Below are positions 7,520-15,262 of a stretch of 64,000 nucleotides of DNA, one piece after another. The notes beneath the pieces are model-generated. The model saw only the letters and a list, made by a program, of their open reading frames with translations, searched no databases and was not told where the DNA came from. A program made the translations under genes and the position numbers. How positions within the stretch are numbered: the first letter of the stretch is position 1; the number at the start of each line of letters is the position of its first letter. Source of the DNA: Solwaraspora sp. WMMD792 (GTDB lineage: Bacteria > Actinomycetota > Actinomycetes > Mycobacteriales > Micromonosporaceae); assembly GCF_029626105.1 (NCBI RefSeq), contig NZ_JARUBH010000009.1, positions 1,860,001-1,924,000 on the forward strand. Direction: 5' to 3'.

Positions 7520-8200
7520 TCAGAGGCCGGCGAGCGCCGGAGCGGTACGCCGCGCGGTCGCGGCGAGGGCGATCAGGGCGCGGCCGAGCGCTTCCGCCTG
7601 GTCGGGCGTGAGAGCGGCGGTCGCGTCGGTGGAGGTCACGCCACGCTGGTCGACGCCACCGGCGGCGAGGTACACCGTGGCCGGCTCCAAGCCGCCGGCC
7701 GGGTCGTCGTCGACCTGCGCGTACGTCCAGACCTCGGTGTGCTCGCCGAGGTGGTCGCCGTGGGCGGCGGTGACCCGGTGCTCGTTGCCGCTGCCGAGGT
7801 GGCTGCGGTCACCGCGCTGGTTGTTGAGCAGGTGCGCCACGGTGCACCACGGCACCTCGCACGGCTCCGGGTCGACGGTCAGGTCGACGGTGGCCGGCGC
7901 GGCCAGCTCGACGCCCGGCCGGTCGGGGGCGGTCAGGAACTGGATCGTCGGGCCGGTGGCGTCCATGCCGTCACCGCAGCGCTTCACGTCGCCCATCGGG
8001 CCGGGCTGCGGAACCAGGTACGGGGTGAAGCCGGCGGCGGCCAGGGCGTCACGGGTGGGCTCGACGTGGTCGGCGCACACGTACACCGAGGCGTCGAGCG
8101 ATCCGTGGGCGATGCCGTCGGCGGCGGTGTACGCCTCGATGCGGCGCACGGCCGGCCGGCCGCATCCGGGGATGGCGGGGAGGGTTGGTACGTTCTGCAC
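7520..8200 (-). CDS. DUF6907-like protein of integrative elements
   Basis: A 226-residue soluble protein starting at a GTG nine bases after AGGAGG. Its C-terminal half has the pattern CEVPWCTVAH ... HLGEHTEVWTY typical of the small DUF6907-type proteins that are common cargo of actinomycete plasmids and AICEs. The N-terminal 90 residues are a separate region with Cys and His residues (GCGRPAVRRIEAY, VCADHVEP), perhaps metal-binding. It is the first gene of the leftward set and diverges from the HTH gene at 8378. Biochemical role unknown. Confidence 0.65.
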   Translation of the reverse strand: MQNVPTLPAIPGCGRPAVRRIEAYTAADGIAHGSLDASVYVCADHVEPTRDALAAAGFTPYLVPQPGPMGDVKRCGDGMDATGPTIQFLTAPDRPGVELAAPATVDLTVDPEPCEVPWCTVAHLLNNQRGDRSHLGSGNEHRVTAAHGDHLGEHTEVWTYAQVDDDPAGGLEPATVYLAAGGVDQRGVTSTDATAALTPDQAEALGRALIALAATARRTAPALAGL

Positions 8201-8377
8201 GGGTCGCCTCCTGGGGCGATCAAGGGCCTCGGTTGGTGTGTCAGCACCGCCGGGGCCCGTCCATTTGGAACGGCCTTGCTACGCCAAACGCTACGCACCA
8301 CTTGGCAAGATCACAAGAGGTATTCGGCCGAACGGCCAGACTGGTTTGGCCGTACGGGATGTGAGACCATGCCACCC
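8201..8377. promoter_or_regulatory. Divergent intergenic region with palindromes
   Basis: This region separates the leftward transfer set from the rightward small regulator. It contains the perfect palindrome TTCGGCCGAA (8323-8332), spaced GCCAA/TTGGC arms around 8283-8306, and repeated GGCC arms near 8335-8352. These could be operators for the HTH protein encoded next to them. No promoter can be assigned with confidence. Confidence 0.35.
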
Positions 8378-8635
8378 ATGACCGACCGTTTGGAAGCCGC
8401 CGCCAAGGCGCACCGGGAAGCGCTCGACCAGGAAGCCGCCGCGAAAGCAGCGCTCGACCAGGCGCGGCAAGCCAGGGCTGCCGCCGGTGACCGGGTTGCG
8501 GCGGCCCGGGGTCCGCTCGCCGAGGCGATCGTGGAAGCCGCCAGGGCAGGCGTGCGTCAGGCTGAGATCGTGCGCATCACCGGCTACAACCGGGAGCGCG
8601 TCCGACAGATATGCCGGGCCGCTGGCGTCGAGTAG
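8378..8635 (+). CDS. Small helix-turn-helix regulator
   Basis: An 85-residue protein: a long Ala/Glu/Arg-rich helix (about 1-50) and a C-terminal HTH (AGVRQAEIVRITGYNRERVR). ATG 8378 is preferred; an in-frame ATG at 8369 would add three residues. No Shine-Dalgarno sequence is clear, so a leaderless message is possible. Its place, divergent from the transfer genes and next to the attachment site, fits an element-encoded regulator. Confidence 0.65.
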   Translation: MTDRLEAAAKAHREALDQEAAAKAALDQARQARAAAGDRVAAARGPLAEAIVEAARAGVRQAEIVRITGYNRERVRQICRAAGVE

Positions 8636-8659
8636 CCGTCTCACAGCCGTATCACAGAC

Positions 8660-8745
8660 CGCCCGGACGGACCGGACTGGACGGACGGCGAACCGGTCGA
8701 ATCGGACGCTAGACCGGACTCTGCGGACCGTACGGACGGCGTAGA
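8660..8745. repeat. GGAC-rich array next to the attachment site
   Basis: About nine GGAC tetramers occur in roughly 85 bases, several within CCGGAC or GGACGG contexts, and ACCGGACT occurs twice. Such an array beside an att core could hold integrase or excisionase arm sites, or a transfer recognition array. Only the repetition is observed. Confidence 0.4.
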
Positions 8746-8759
8746 CAGCGGTTAGTCCG

Positions 8760-8802
8760 CTGGGGGTCAAGGGGTCGTCGGTTCGAATCCGGCCGTCCCG
8801 AC
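8760..8802 (+). other. Attachment site: 3' half of a tRNA-Pro(GGG) gene
   Basis: The 43 bases read as the anticodon loop CTGGGGG (anticodon GGG) and its 3' stem strand, a variable loop, a T arm (GTCGG TTCGAAT CCGGC), the acceptor 3' strand CGTCCCG (8794-8800) and a discriminator A. The D arm, the acceptor 5' strand and the 5' strand of the anticodon stem (CTTGA would be needed) are absent; the preceding bases are AGTCCG. This is a partial tRNA, the normal footprint of integration into a tRNA 3' end. The intact gene should be at the other end of the element. Confidence 0.75.
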
Positions 8803-8811
8803 AGCGAGAGG

Positions 8812-8826
8812 GTTTCCGCAGGTCAG
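8812..8826 (+). repeat. 15-bp direct repeat GTTTCCGCAGGTCAG, copy 2
   Basis: Identical to 117-131. It lies ten bases past the tRNA fragment. Confidence 0.5.
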
Positions 8827-8994
8827 CGACTTGTGGAAGCCCTCGGCTCGTTTCTCTGCATCGATGGGCTGGCGTGTGGGGCGGTGCTGGAACCCTTAAC
8901 TCGGGTGGTTTAGCGAGCCGGTCTTGGTTGCCTTCGCTGAAAATCGCCTGGTGGGCGGACCGCATCGGCGGCGTCGTGATCGTCATTGGACCTC

Positions 8995-9261
8995 TTAACG
9001 ACGGACTAATTCCGGGCAAAACGGATGCGAGTCCGTTCCGGTTGCGATGGGGTGCTTGGCGCGGCAACCAGCATCATCGAGGTCCATCACGAAGGTTCCG
9101 GCTGTCCTGCGCCACTCGCGGGGTGGCCGCGTAGTGGTAGCACTCCGGATCCGAGAGCTGGGTTGCTCGATCCCCATCAGCACGTATACCCGTATCCCGG
9201 TCAGCGTGACCGTCGCGATGAAGTCATACGCCAGCCGCCCTCCGTCTGCGAGGTGGTCCAC
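8995..9261 (-). pseudogene. Decayed transposase (DDE, integrase-core) fragment
   Basis: The leftward frame reads DFIATVTLTGIRVYVLMGIE ... FVMDLDDAGCRAKH. This resembles the rve-type core of actinobacterial transposases, where a DFF.VD...LYVL.VIE segment is followed by a LLMDLDD and an RDRD stretch. Here the RDRD motif has become ATGTDS and flanking parts are missing, so it cannot be active. It is an insertion-sequence relic just outside the tRNA fragment. Confidence 0.5.
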
Positions 9262-9368
9262 GCCGGTCGCGGCGAGGTTGGCCAGGCCGCGTTCTGAGGA
9301 TTGGCCAGACGCCTTCGGTCGGGTTGAGAGAGAGATCGGTATGAGACAGAGCCGGGCCGCCCGGGATC

Positions 9369-9560
9369 GGCTTGCATACCCCGGCCGAGGTCCACCAGGG
9401 CCGCCATCACCGCGTTCGCGCTGGCCGCGAGAACACCCTCGCCACCGCGCGGGCCGCGCATCCGGAACGGTTCGGCACGACCCGGCTCCTACCCAAGATC
9501 CTCGACCTGCCCGAACAGGTCTGGATCAACAAACCCGAGCCACAACGACAAGCCGCTTAA
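9369..9560 (+). pseudogene. C-terminal relic of an IS3-type transposase
   Basis: The frame reads GLHTPAEVHQGR ... ENTLATARAAHPERF ... LPEQVWINKPE before a TAA stop. The pattern 'TP.EVH.GR ... R..TL..A...HPERF ... LP..VWIN.P' is the usual C-terminus of IS3-like orfB transposases. Nothing upstream in the same frame continues the catalytic core. It is on the opposite strand to the other relic, so at least two insertion events have decayed here. Confidence 0.6.
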
Positions 9561-10038
9561 CTCCCGTTGGCCTCAATCCCTTGACACGTTCCGCACCCGG
9601 CAGTTAGCACTGTGAGGTATGCCACACGGCGGCCGTGGCCGTTGTCGATAGTATTGGCCTGCCGGTATGTCAACGAAGTTGATCAATGCGATACGGGGCG
9701 CGTCGGACGGCGTACCGTCGATGGCCCACGTGCGCGGTGGGAGGTGGCCTAAACTGCCCGGTTTGTCCGCTCGCGGGATCGTGCTCCGGCCAATTGACCT
9801 GCGTAGTTCCTGGTCGCCGATCACGCGAATGCGCACACCGCGGCCAGTCCATTGTTAACGCATTCGTAACGCCAATTGTCTGGCCTGGTGATAATCACCC
9901 TTCGCCGAAATCCAGGTGTGTGTGGTTCGGTTCGGGGTTTCACCTGGCCGGACCGTTTCGTTGGCAGTTGCCGACGTTCATTTCCCAGAGATGTGGTGCA
10001 GCTCTGCGCTGCCGCGGGGGATCCGAAGGGAGAGCTGG
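9561..10038. promoter_or_regulatory. Region upstream of the LAL regulator gene
   Basis: No gene is visible. The segment 9850-9900 is AT-rich for this genome and contains GTTAAC and the 11-bp palindrome GTGATAATCAC (9888-9898), so it is the likeliest promoter region of the regulator that starts at 10039. No TAGGGGT box of the kind seen at the cluster promoters is found here. Confidence 0.35.
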
Positions 10039-12804
10039 ATGGTGGACAGCGACAGGCGGGACGAACTGGGGGCCTTGGTGTCGGCCTTCACCTCCTGCGA
10101 AGGCGGGCAAGGCCGGGTCACGGTCGTCAAGGGCACCGTCGCCACCGGCAAGACGACACTGCTTCACGCGTTCGCCGACCGGCTGACGGGGGCGCACGTG
10201 CTCACCGCCACCGCCTCCCGGCAGGAGCGGCAGATCCCGCTCGGCGTGATCTCTCAGCTACTACGCCGGGCCCAGTTGGCGGCCCCGGTCCGGGAACGGG
10301 CGGACGCGCTGATCGCGGAGGCTCGCCGGCCGGACGCCGGCCGCGCAGCCGGGGAACCGGTGGAGCATCGGCTCGGCGCCCTGCTGCTGGAGCTGGCCGA
10401 CGAGCGCCCCACCATGGCCGGAGTCGACGACGCCGAGTACGCGGACACGGCCTCGCTGCGTTGCCTCCAGTTCACGGCGCGCCGCCTGGACGCCAGCCGG
10501 CTGCACATGGTGCTGAGCACCGACCACAAGACGCCGGCCGACTTCCAGTGGTTCGAGACGGAGATCGTCCGTCTGCCGCGCTTCAACCGGATGCGGCTGA
10601 CGCTGCTCGGCCCGGAGGAGATCGAGGGCATCCTCGCGCCGCACCTCGGCCGGGAGGCCGCACGGCGGCTCGCGCCCTTCTGCCACCGGGTCAGCGGCGG
10701 CAACCTCGGCCTACTCAACGCGATCATCGAGGAGTCGCACACCTGGGCGGACGACGGGACCGACGAGATCACCCTCGGTCCCGGCGGCGCCTACGGTCAG
10801 GCGGTCGTGGACTGCCTGCGTCGCTGTCCCACCGAGGTCACTGCGGTCGCCCGGGCGGTCGCGGTGCTCAGCGGCGCGGCGGCGGTCCCGCTGATCACCG
10901 GCGTGGTCGCCCTCGACGCCGCCACCGTCGCCGCGGCGCTGGAGACGCTCAGCCTCTCCGGGCTCGCCGACGGCCTGCGGCACCCCGCGGCCCGCGCCGC
11001 CGTGCTGGACGACCTCGGCCCCGCCGAGCGCCAATCGATCCACAAGCGGGCCGCGCACGCGCTCAACGCGGCGGGCGCACCGGCGGCGGCCGTGGCCGAC
11101 CACCTCACCGCGGCCGGTGACCAGATCGAGCCGTGGGGAGTGCAGGTGCTGGTCCGAGCCGCCCAGCACGAGATCGACCACGGCAGGTCGACGGCTGCGG
11201 TGCGGCACCTGGAACTGGCCCGGGAGCTGAGCACCGAACCGGCCGAGCGGGCGCGGATCATCGCGATGCTCACCTCGGCCGAGTGGCGGATCAGCCCCGC
11301 CACCGCCGCCCGGCACCTTCCTCAGCTCGTGGACCTGCTCCGGGCCGGCCGGCTCTCCGGCCCGGAGACGACCACGACAATCCGATACCTGCTCTGGTAC
11401 GGGCGGCTGGACGACGCCGGTGACGCGCTGGAGCGACTGGTCGGCTCCGCCGGCTCTGCCGACGCACACTCGGCCGCAGAGCTGAACCTGTTCCGGCTCT
11501 GGCTCACCTACTCCTACCCGACACTGCTGGAACGGGTACCCGCGGCCCGCGACGCGCTGGCCTCGGAGATCTCGGCCGTCACCGTGGCGACCTCGCCGCA
11601 GCTATACGCGGCGAACCTGCTGCGCCTGCTCTCCGCCAACGGCTCCTACGACGACATCTTCGACGGTGCCGAGTACATCCTGCACACCTGCCGCCTCAGC
11701 GACGACAACCTGGACCCGCTGATCACCTCGCTCTCTGCACTGGTCTACGTGGACCGGCTCGACGTGGCCGCGCAGCGCTGCGACGCGCTCCTGGCCGAGG
11801 CGGTCGCGCGCGGGGTGAACACGTGGCAGGGTGAGCTGTCGCTGATCCGGTCGGTCATCGCGCTGCGCGCCGGTGACCTCGCCGCCGCCATCGAGGCCGC
11901 CGAGCGGGCGCTGCGGGTCACCGACGTGGAGTCCTGGGGCGTGCGGATCGGCGGGCCGCTGGCGACGCTCATCCAGGCGTACACCGCGATGGGCGACCAC
12001 CGGGCCGCCGCGGCGGTGCTGCGTCATCGAGTCCCGGCGGAGATCTTCCAGACCGGCATCGGGCTCTTCTACTGGCAGGCACGCGGCTACCACTACGTGG
12101 CGACCGGCCGGCTGGAGGCGGCGGCGAGCGACTTCACCGCGTGCGGCGAGCTGATGACGAAATGGGGACTGGACCTGCCCGGGCTGGTGCCGTGGCGGAC
12201 CGACCTCGCACAGCTCTACCTGCGGATGGGCCGTACCGAGCAGGCGCGGGTGCTGATCGAGGAGCAGTTGGCGCGGGTGTCCCGCGGCCGCTCCCGGTCC
12301 CGCGGCGTGGCGCTGCGACTGCTGGCGGCGGTGTCCGAGCCGCGCCGGCAGCTCGCCCTGCTGCGCCAGTCGATCGAGATCCTGGAGGCGTGCGGCGCGC
12401 AGCTCGAGTTGGCCCACGCGCTCGACGATCTGGGCCGCTTCCACCACGCCGCCGGTGAGCTGGACCGGGCGCGCGTGGTCAAGCGACGGTCCTGGTATCT
12501 GCTGAAGTGGTGCAGCGTGGTGACGACGTCCACCGAGTCGCAGCACGGCCGCCGGCCGGTCGTGGCCGACGCCGAGCAGCCGGGTGCGGGGGAGGACCAG
12601 GAGACCGAACGGCTCAGCGAGGCGGAGCGGCGGGTGGTGGCCTGGGCGGCGCGCGGGCTGACCAACCGGGAGATCGCCCGGAAGCTCTACATCACGGTGA
12701 GCACCGTGGAGCAGCACCTCACCCGCGCGTATCGCAAGCTCAAGGTCAGGCGGCGTACCGACCTGCCGACGGAGGCGCAGCTACCACTGGCCGAAACGGC
12801 ATGA
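10039..12804 (+). CDS. LAL-family LuxR transcriptional activator
   Basis: A 921-residue protein. I chose ATG 10039 because GGGAGAG lies just upstream and the domain starts there; an in-frame start at 9916 would add 41 non-conserved residues. The N-terminal ATPase has Walker A GTVATGKTT (32-40). A long helical TPR-like middle region follows, and a LuxR HTH at about 850-905 (LSEAERRVVAWAARGLTNRE ... STVEQHL). LAL proteins are pathway-specific activators of many macrolide-type PKS clusters. It is the only large regulator in the window and the best candidate to bind the TAGGGGT repeats at 14.41 and 52.75 kb. A Walker B is not obvious: the expected aspartates appear as GVDDAEYAD. Confidence 0.9.
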   Translation: MVDSDRRDELGALVSAFTSCEGGQGRVTVVKGTVATGKTTLLHAFADRLTGAHVLTATASRQERQIPLGVISQLLRRAQLAAPVRERADALIAEARRPDAGRAAGEPVEHRLGALLLELADERPTMAGVDDAEYADTASLRCLQFTARRLDASRLHMVLSTDHKTPADFQWFETEIVRLPRFNRMRLTLLGPEEIEGILAPHLGREAARRLAPFCHRVSGGNLGLLNAIIEESHTWADDGTDEITLGPGGAYGQAVVDCLRRCPTEVTAVARAVAVLSGAAAVPLITGVVALDAATVAAALETLSLSGLADGLRHPAARAAVLDDLGPAERQSIHKRAAHALNAAGAPAAAVADHLTAAGDQIEPWGVQVLVRAAQHEIDHGRSTAAVRHLELARELSTEPAERARIIAMLTSAEWRISPATAARHLPQLVDLLRAGRLSGPETTTTIRYLLWYGRLDDAGDALERLVGSAGSADAHSAAELNLFRLWLTYSYPTLLERVPAARDALASEISAVTVATSPQLYAANLLRLLSANGSYDDIFDGAEYILHTCRLSDDNLDPLITSLSALVYVDRLDVAAQRCDALLAEAVARGVNTWQGELSLIRSVIALRAGDLAAAIEAAERALRVTDVESWGVRIGGPLATLIQAYTAMGDHRAAAAVLRHRVPAEIFQTGIGLFYWQARGYHYVATGRLEAAASDFTACGELMTKWGLDLPGLVPWRTDLAQLYLRMGRTEQARVLIEEQLARVSRGRSRSRGVALRLLAAVSEPRRQLALLRQSIEILEACGAQLELAHALDDLGRFHHAAGELDRARVVKRRSWYLLKWCSVVTTSTESQHGRRPVVADAEQPGAGEDQETERLSEAERRVVAWAARGLTNREIARKLYITVSTVEQHLTRAYRKLKVRRRTDLPTEAQLPLAETA

Positions 12805-12813
12805 CCCTGGCCG

Positions 12814-12855
12814 GCCGGGCCGGTGACGCCGCGACCGCGACATTACCGGCCCGGC
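12814..12855. terminator. Bidirectional hairpin between convergent genes
   Basis: GCCGGGCCGGT (12814-12824) and ACCGGCCCGGC (12845-12855) form an 11-bp perfect stem with a 20-base loop between the stops at 12804 and 12864. Confidence 0.5.
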
Positions 12856-12863
12856 ACCGCCGG

Positions 12864-13688
12864 TCACTCGTTCAGCAGGCTCTTGGTCTCGCGGCGCAAC
12901 CGCTCCGCGTCCTCCCGATCGGCCGGCGAGACGGGCAGATCCACCCGCTTGGCCTGCTTGTAGGAGGTCAGCGGCTCCGCCGGCGGGTTGTCGATCAGGT
13001 TCGCGATCGGCAGCACGCCCTTCTCCGCCGGCGTGGCCAGGGCGCCCGCCAGCTTGATCAGGAACCGGACCGGCTTCGGGAACTGGCCGGAGAAGTTGCT
13101 CTTGACGAACACCGGGTTGAAGAAGACGTACCTGATCCGGCCACCGCTGGTGTGCGCGGCGAAGTCGATGCCGAGCAGCTCGTTGGCACGCCGGGTTTGT
13201 GCCCAGGCCCGCATGCCGTTGTGCTTGCGGGCGAACATCAGGTCGTCCCAGTTCATCGCCTTCGCTCCGGCGCCGACGACGGCCAGGTTCACGATCACCG
13301 GTGCCGGGGCGCCGGCCATCAGTGGCGCGATCTCGTGGCTCAGCACATAGCGGCTGAGGTACGCCAGGGCGAAGCTGTATTCGATGCCCTCGTTGGTCTC
13401 CGCCCGGTTCATCCGCAGGTAGGTCGCGCACAGCACCAGTGCGTCCACGGTGCTGAACCGGGCGGCGACCTCCCGCGCGACCCGTCGGTTCTCCGCGACG
13501 AGCGCCAGGTCGGCGAGGATGAGATGGTATCGATCCGCCGCGCCGAGCCGGGCCGCCTCGTCCGCCAGCTCGCGCCCCTTCTCCGGGCTGCGGCCGACGA
13601 CCACGACCTGGTTGCCGGCCTTCAACTCGTGGATCGCGAGCGCACGACCGATGCCGTCCGTACCCCCGGAAATGACGATGGTCTTCAT
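12864..13688 (-). CDS. Degenerate SDR-fold protein
   Basis: A 274-residue short-chain dehydrogenase fold. ATG 13688 follows GGGGAGG. The cofactor motif GGTDGIG (8-14) is intact and the Asp of the adenine pocket region is visible. All three catalytic residues are changed: the 'NVSS' position reads NLAVVG (about 134-139) and the YxxxK motif reads W162-A-Q-T-R166. It may bind NAD(P) without normal SDR catalysis, or act by another mechanism. It is divergent from the TetR gene, a common arrangement in which the repressor controls its neighbour, so it may be unrelated to the polyketide pathway. Confidence 0.75.
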   Translation of the reverse strand: MKTIVISGGTDGIGRALAIHELKAGNQVVVVGRSPEKGRELADEAARLGAADRYHLILADLALVAENRRVAREVAARFSTVDALVLCATYLRMNRAETNEGIEYSFALAYLSRYVLSHEIAPLMAGAPAPVIVNLAVVGAGAKAMNWDDLMFARKHNGMRAWAQTRRANELLGIDFAAHTSGGRIRYVFFNPVFVKSNFSGQFPKPVRFLIKLAGALATPAEKGVLPIANLIDNPPAEPLTSYKQAKRVDLPVSPADREDAERLRRETKSLLNE

Positions 13689-13809
13689 GATCCTCCCCAG
13701 CCGGCCGGGCGACGCCGACCCCGAACATTATCCGGAACTCCTGATCCGTTTACGCTCGCGATGCTAGCAGGTTTGCACCGTGCGGTTGGGCTACGCGTAC
13801 GCTCCGTTC
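13689..13809. promoter_or_regulatory. Divergent SDR/TetR promoter region
   Basis: On the minus strand GATAAT (13727-13732) lies 39 bases before the SDR start and fits a -10 element. On the plus strand TACGCT lies about seven bases before the TetR ATG with no Shine-Dalgarno sequence, which suggests a leaderless TetR message. The 121-bp region should hold the TetR operator, but no clear inverted repeat stands out. Confidence 0.4.
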
Positions 13810-14397
13810 ATGCCTCGTGAGTCGGCGAACGTGTCCCCCCGCCCGCTGCGCCGGGACGCCGTCGACAACCGCCGGCGGCTGCTCGGCGCCGCCGCCGAGG
13901 CCTTCGCCGAGCACGGTCTGGCGCTCGACGTGCGGGACATCGCCCGGCGGGCCGGTGTCGGGATCGGCACGGTCTACCGGCACTTCGCCACCAAGGAACT
14001 ACTGGCCGACGCCGTGGTGGCCGACGTGCTCGACCGCTGGGCCGCCACCGTCCGGGAGGCGTCCGGCGCGGCCGACGCCTGGCAGGGGCTCGCCCAGTTC
14101 ATGGAGCGGTCGCTGGAACTCGTCGCCCAGCATCGCGCGCTGCTCGACGGGCTCGCCGATCCGATGGTCGCGACACCGCGCTTCCAGCAGTGCCAGGACG
14201 AACTCCAGCCGGTCCTGGCCGGCATGATCGACCGGGCCCGGGACGCCGGTGTGCTGCGCCCGGAGACCACCCTTGAGGACGTGTCGCTGCTCCTGATCGG
14301 ACTCGGCCGGATCATCCAGCTCACCGAGGCCCGCTCACCCGGCCACTGGCGCCGCCAGTTGCGCGTCGTTCTCGCCGGCCTCCGACGCCCGGAATAG
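13810..14397 (+). CDS. TetR-family transcriptional regulator
   Basis: A 195-residue protein. The N-terminal HTH (about 17-62) has the standard pattern RRRLLGAAAEAFAEHGL ... VGIGTVYRHFATKELL; the rest is a helical ligand-binding domain resembling the SbtR-like C-terminal group. ATG 13810 is preferred over an in-frame GTG at 13780. It is divergent from the SDR gene and probably represses it and itself. Confidence 0.85.
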   Translation: MPRESANVSPRPLRRDAVDNRRRLLGAAAEAFAEHGLALDVRDIARRAGVGIGTVYRHFATKELLADAVVADVLDRWAATVREASGAADAWQGLAQFMERSLELVAQHRALLDGLADPMVATPRFQQCQDELQPVLAGMIDRARDAGVLRPETTLEDVSLLLIGLGRIIQLTEARSPGHWRRQLRVVLAGLRRPE

Positions 14398-14409
14398 GTC
14401 GGTGTGTGG

Positions 14410-14462
14410 CTGATAGGGGTCACTAAGGGGTAGGCGGCCCTTCCGCGCTCCGGTTAGCGTTC
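14410..14462 (+). promoter_or_regulatory. Candidate LAL-activated promoter A (TAGGGGT repeats)
   Basis: TAGGGGT (14414-14420) and AAGGGGT (14425-14431), 11 bp apart, precede TAGCGTTC (14455-14462), whose TAGCGT fits a -10 hexamer. The distance from the last box to the -10 is 23 bases. The same layout occurs before the loading-module PKS gene at 52748-52808. It should drive the DUF5988-like gene and the operon leading into the PKS genes. Confidence 0.6.
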
Positions 14463-14533
14463 AATGGCGACGCACCGAATTTCTTTCTCCTTGCCCGCTG
14501 ATCGCGGGAGGACGGCGCGGAGGAGCTTGTGCG

Positions 14534-14758
14534 ATGAGACATTCCGGTGACGATGGCCTCGTCGATGTGGTGTTGGAGGGCGGTCCGGCGGACCTTCCAC
14601 CCGAAAGCCGCCTGGTCAAGGCCGTCAAGAGCGACGAGAAGATCAAGATCGAGCATCACGGCGGGTACGAGCACTTCGAGCGCGTCGACGGCGCGCTGGC
14701 CGGGAATGGTGATTCGATCACCTATCGATGGACCACCCGCACCAGGATCGCCGAATAG
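14534..14758 (+). CDS. Small DUF5988-like protein
   Basis: A 74-residue protein starting at ATG 14534 with GGAGGAG upstream. The layout 'VDVVLEGGPADLP ... KIKIEHHGGYEHFE ... YRWTTRTRIAE' matches the small DUF5988 proteins found in many actinomycete natural product clusters. Function unknown. It is the first gene after promoter A and should be co-expressed with the flavoenzyme and PKS genes. Confidence 0.7.
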   Translation: MRHSGDDGLVDVVLEGGPADLPPESRLVKAVKSDEKIKIEHHGGYEHFERVDGALAGNGDSITYRWTTRTRIAE

Positions 14759-14812
14759 TTCACCGCATTCACGAGCGGACATGGCAGACGATTACGAAAG
14801 GGCGGCACGGCG

Positions 14813-15262
14813 ATGAGTGACAGCAGCACCAATTCCGGCACGGCGGACCTTGAGGTGGCCTGCGCCATTCCCGGTGAGACGCCCCAGGACAGCGTCAACT
14901 ACGTCACGGTCGTCGCGCCGGACAAGGTTGCCGCCGGCGGCGAGATCCACCTTGAGGTCACGCTGCGCAGCCGCGCGGCCACCCCGAGGCTACTGGCCCG
15001 TAACGAGGTGACCGCCGAGCTGGAGGTGATCGTGGGCGGTGCGGGCGAGGGCACGCTGACCGTCACCGGGCTCACCAACCCGGCGGAGATTCCGAAGGGC
15101 GGCACGGTGTTCCTCAGCGGCGGCACGGTCACGCTGCGCGCGGAGCGGCCGGGCAACTACACGTTCACCCCCGGCGACCACACCGTGGTGACCTCCGACC
15201 ACCCCGTGGTCTGCACGGTCACGGGCGGGTCCGCGATCGTGGCCAGGACCGAGGTCGCCTGA
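14813..15262 (+). CDS. Beta-rich hypothetical protein
   Basis: A 149-residue protein with no signal peptide and many alternating Val/Thr strands (APDKVAAGGEIHLEVTLRS and the later VTLRAERPGNYTFTPGDHTV), suggesting an Ig-like beta sandwich resembling DUF6801-type domains. Two Cys residues (in EVACAIPG and VVCTVTG) could form a disulphide. Its stop overlaps the flavoenzyme start (TGATGA), so the two are translationally coupled and may interact. I do not recognise a defined function. Confidence 0.65.
   Translation: MSDSSTNSGTADLEVACAIPGETPQDSVNYVTVVAPDKVAAGGEIHLEVTLRSRAATPRLLARNEVTAELEVIVGGAGEGTLTVTGLTNPAEIPKGGTVFLSGGTVTLRAERPGNYTFTPGDHTVVTSDHPVVCTVTGGSAIVARTEVA

Larger units (their letters stand above)
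1..8802. mobile_element. Right end of an integrated conjugative/phage-like element (AICE-type)
   Basis: This stretch holds an FtsK/SpoIIIE-type translocase, a DUF2637-like membrane protein, small membrane and hypothetical proteins, an HTH-type regulator and a tape-measure-like gene. It ends at a tRNA-Pro 3' half (8760-8802). Actinomycete integrative and conjugative elements typically integrate into tRNA 3' ends and carry this kind of transfer module. No integrase, excisionase or replication gene is visible, so the other end must lie left of the window and the left boundary given here is only the window edge. The boundary at 8802 is inferred from the tRNA fragment. Confidence 0.7.

Noticed and set aside
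8740-8802. A complete tRNA-Pro gene at the element boundary
   Set aside because: Only the 3' part is present. The bases before the anticodon loop do not pair with the 3' stem strand, and no D arm or acceptor 5' strand can be found upstream.
9573-9836. Leftward open frame of about 87 codons upstream of the LAL gene
   Set aside because: It has no ribosome-binding site and no recognisable motif, and it lies in a region with overlapping short frames on both strands. It is better read as intergenic DNA.
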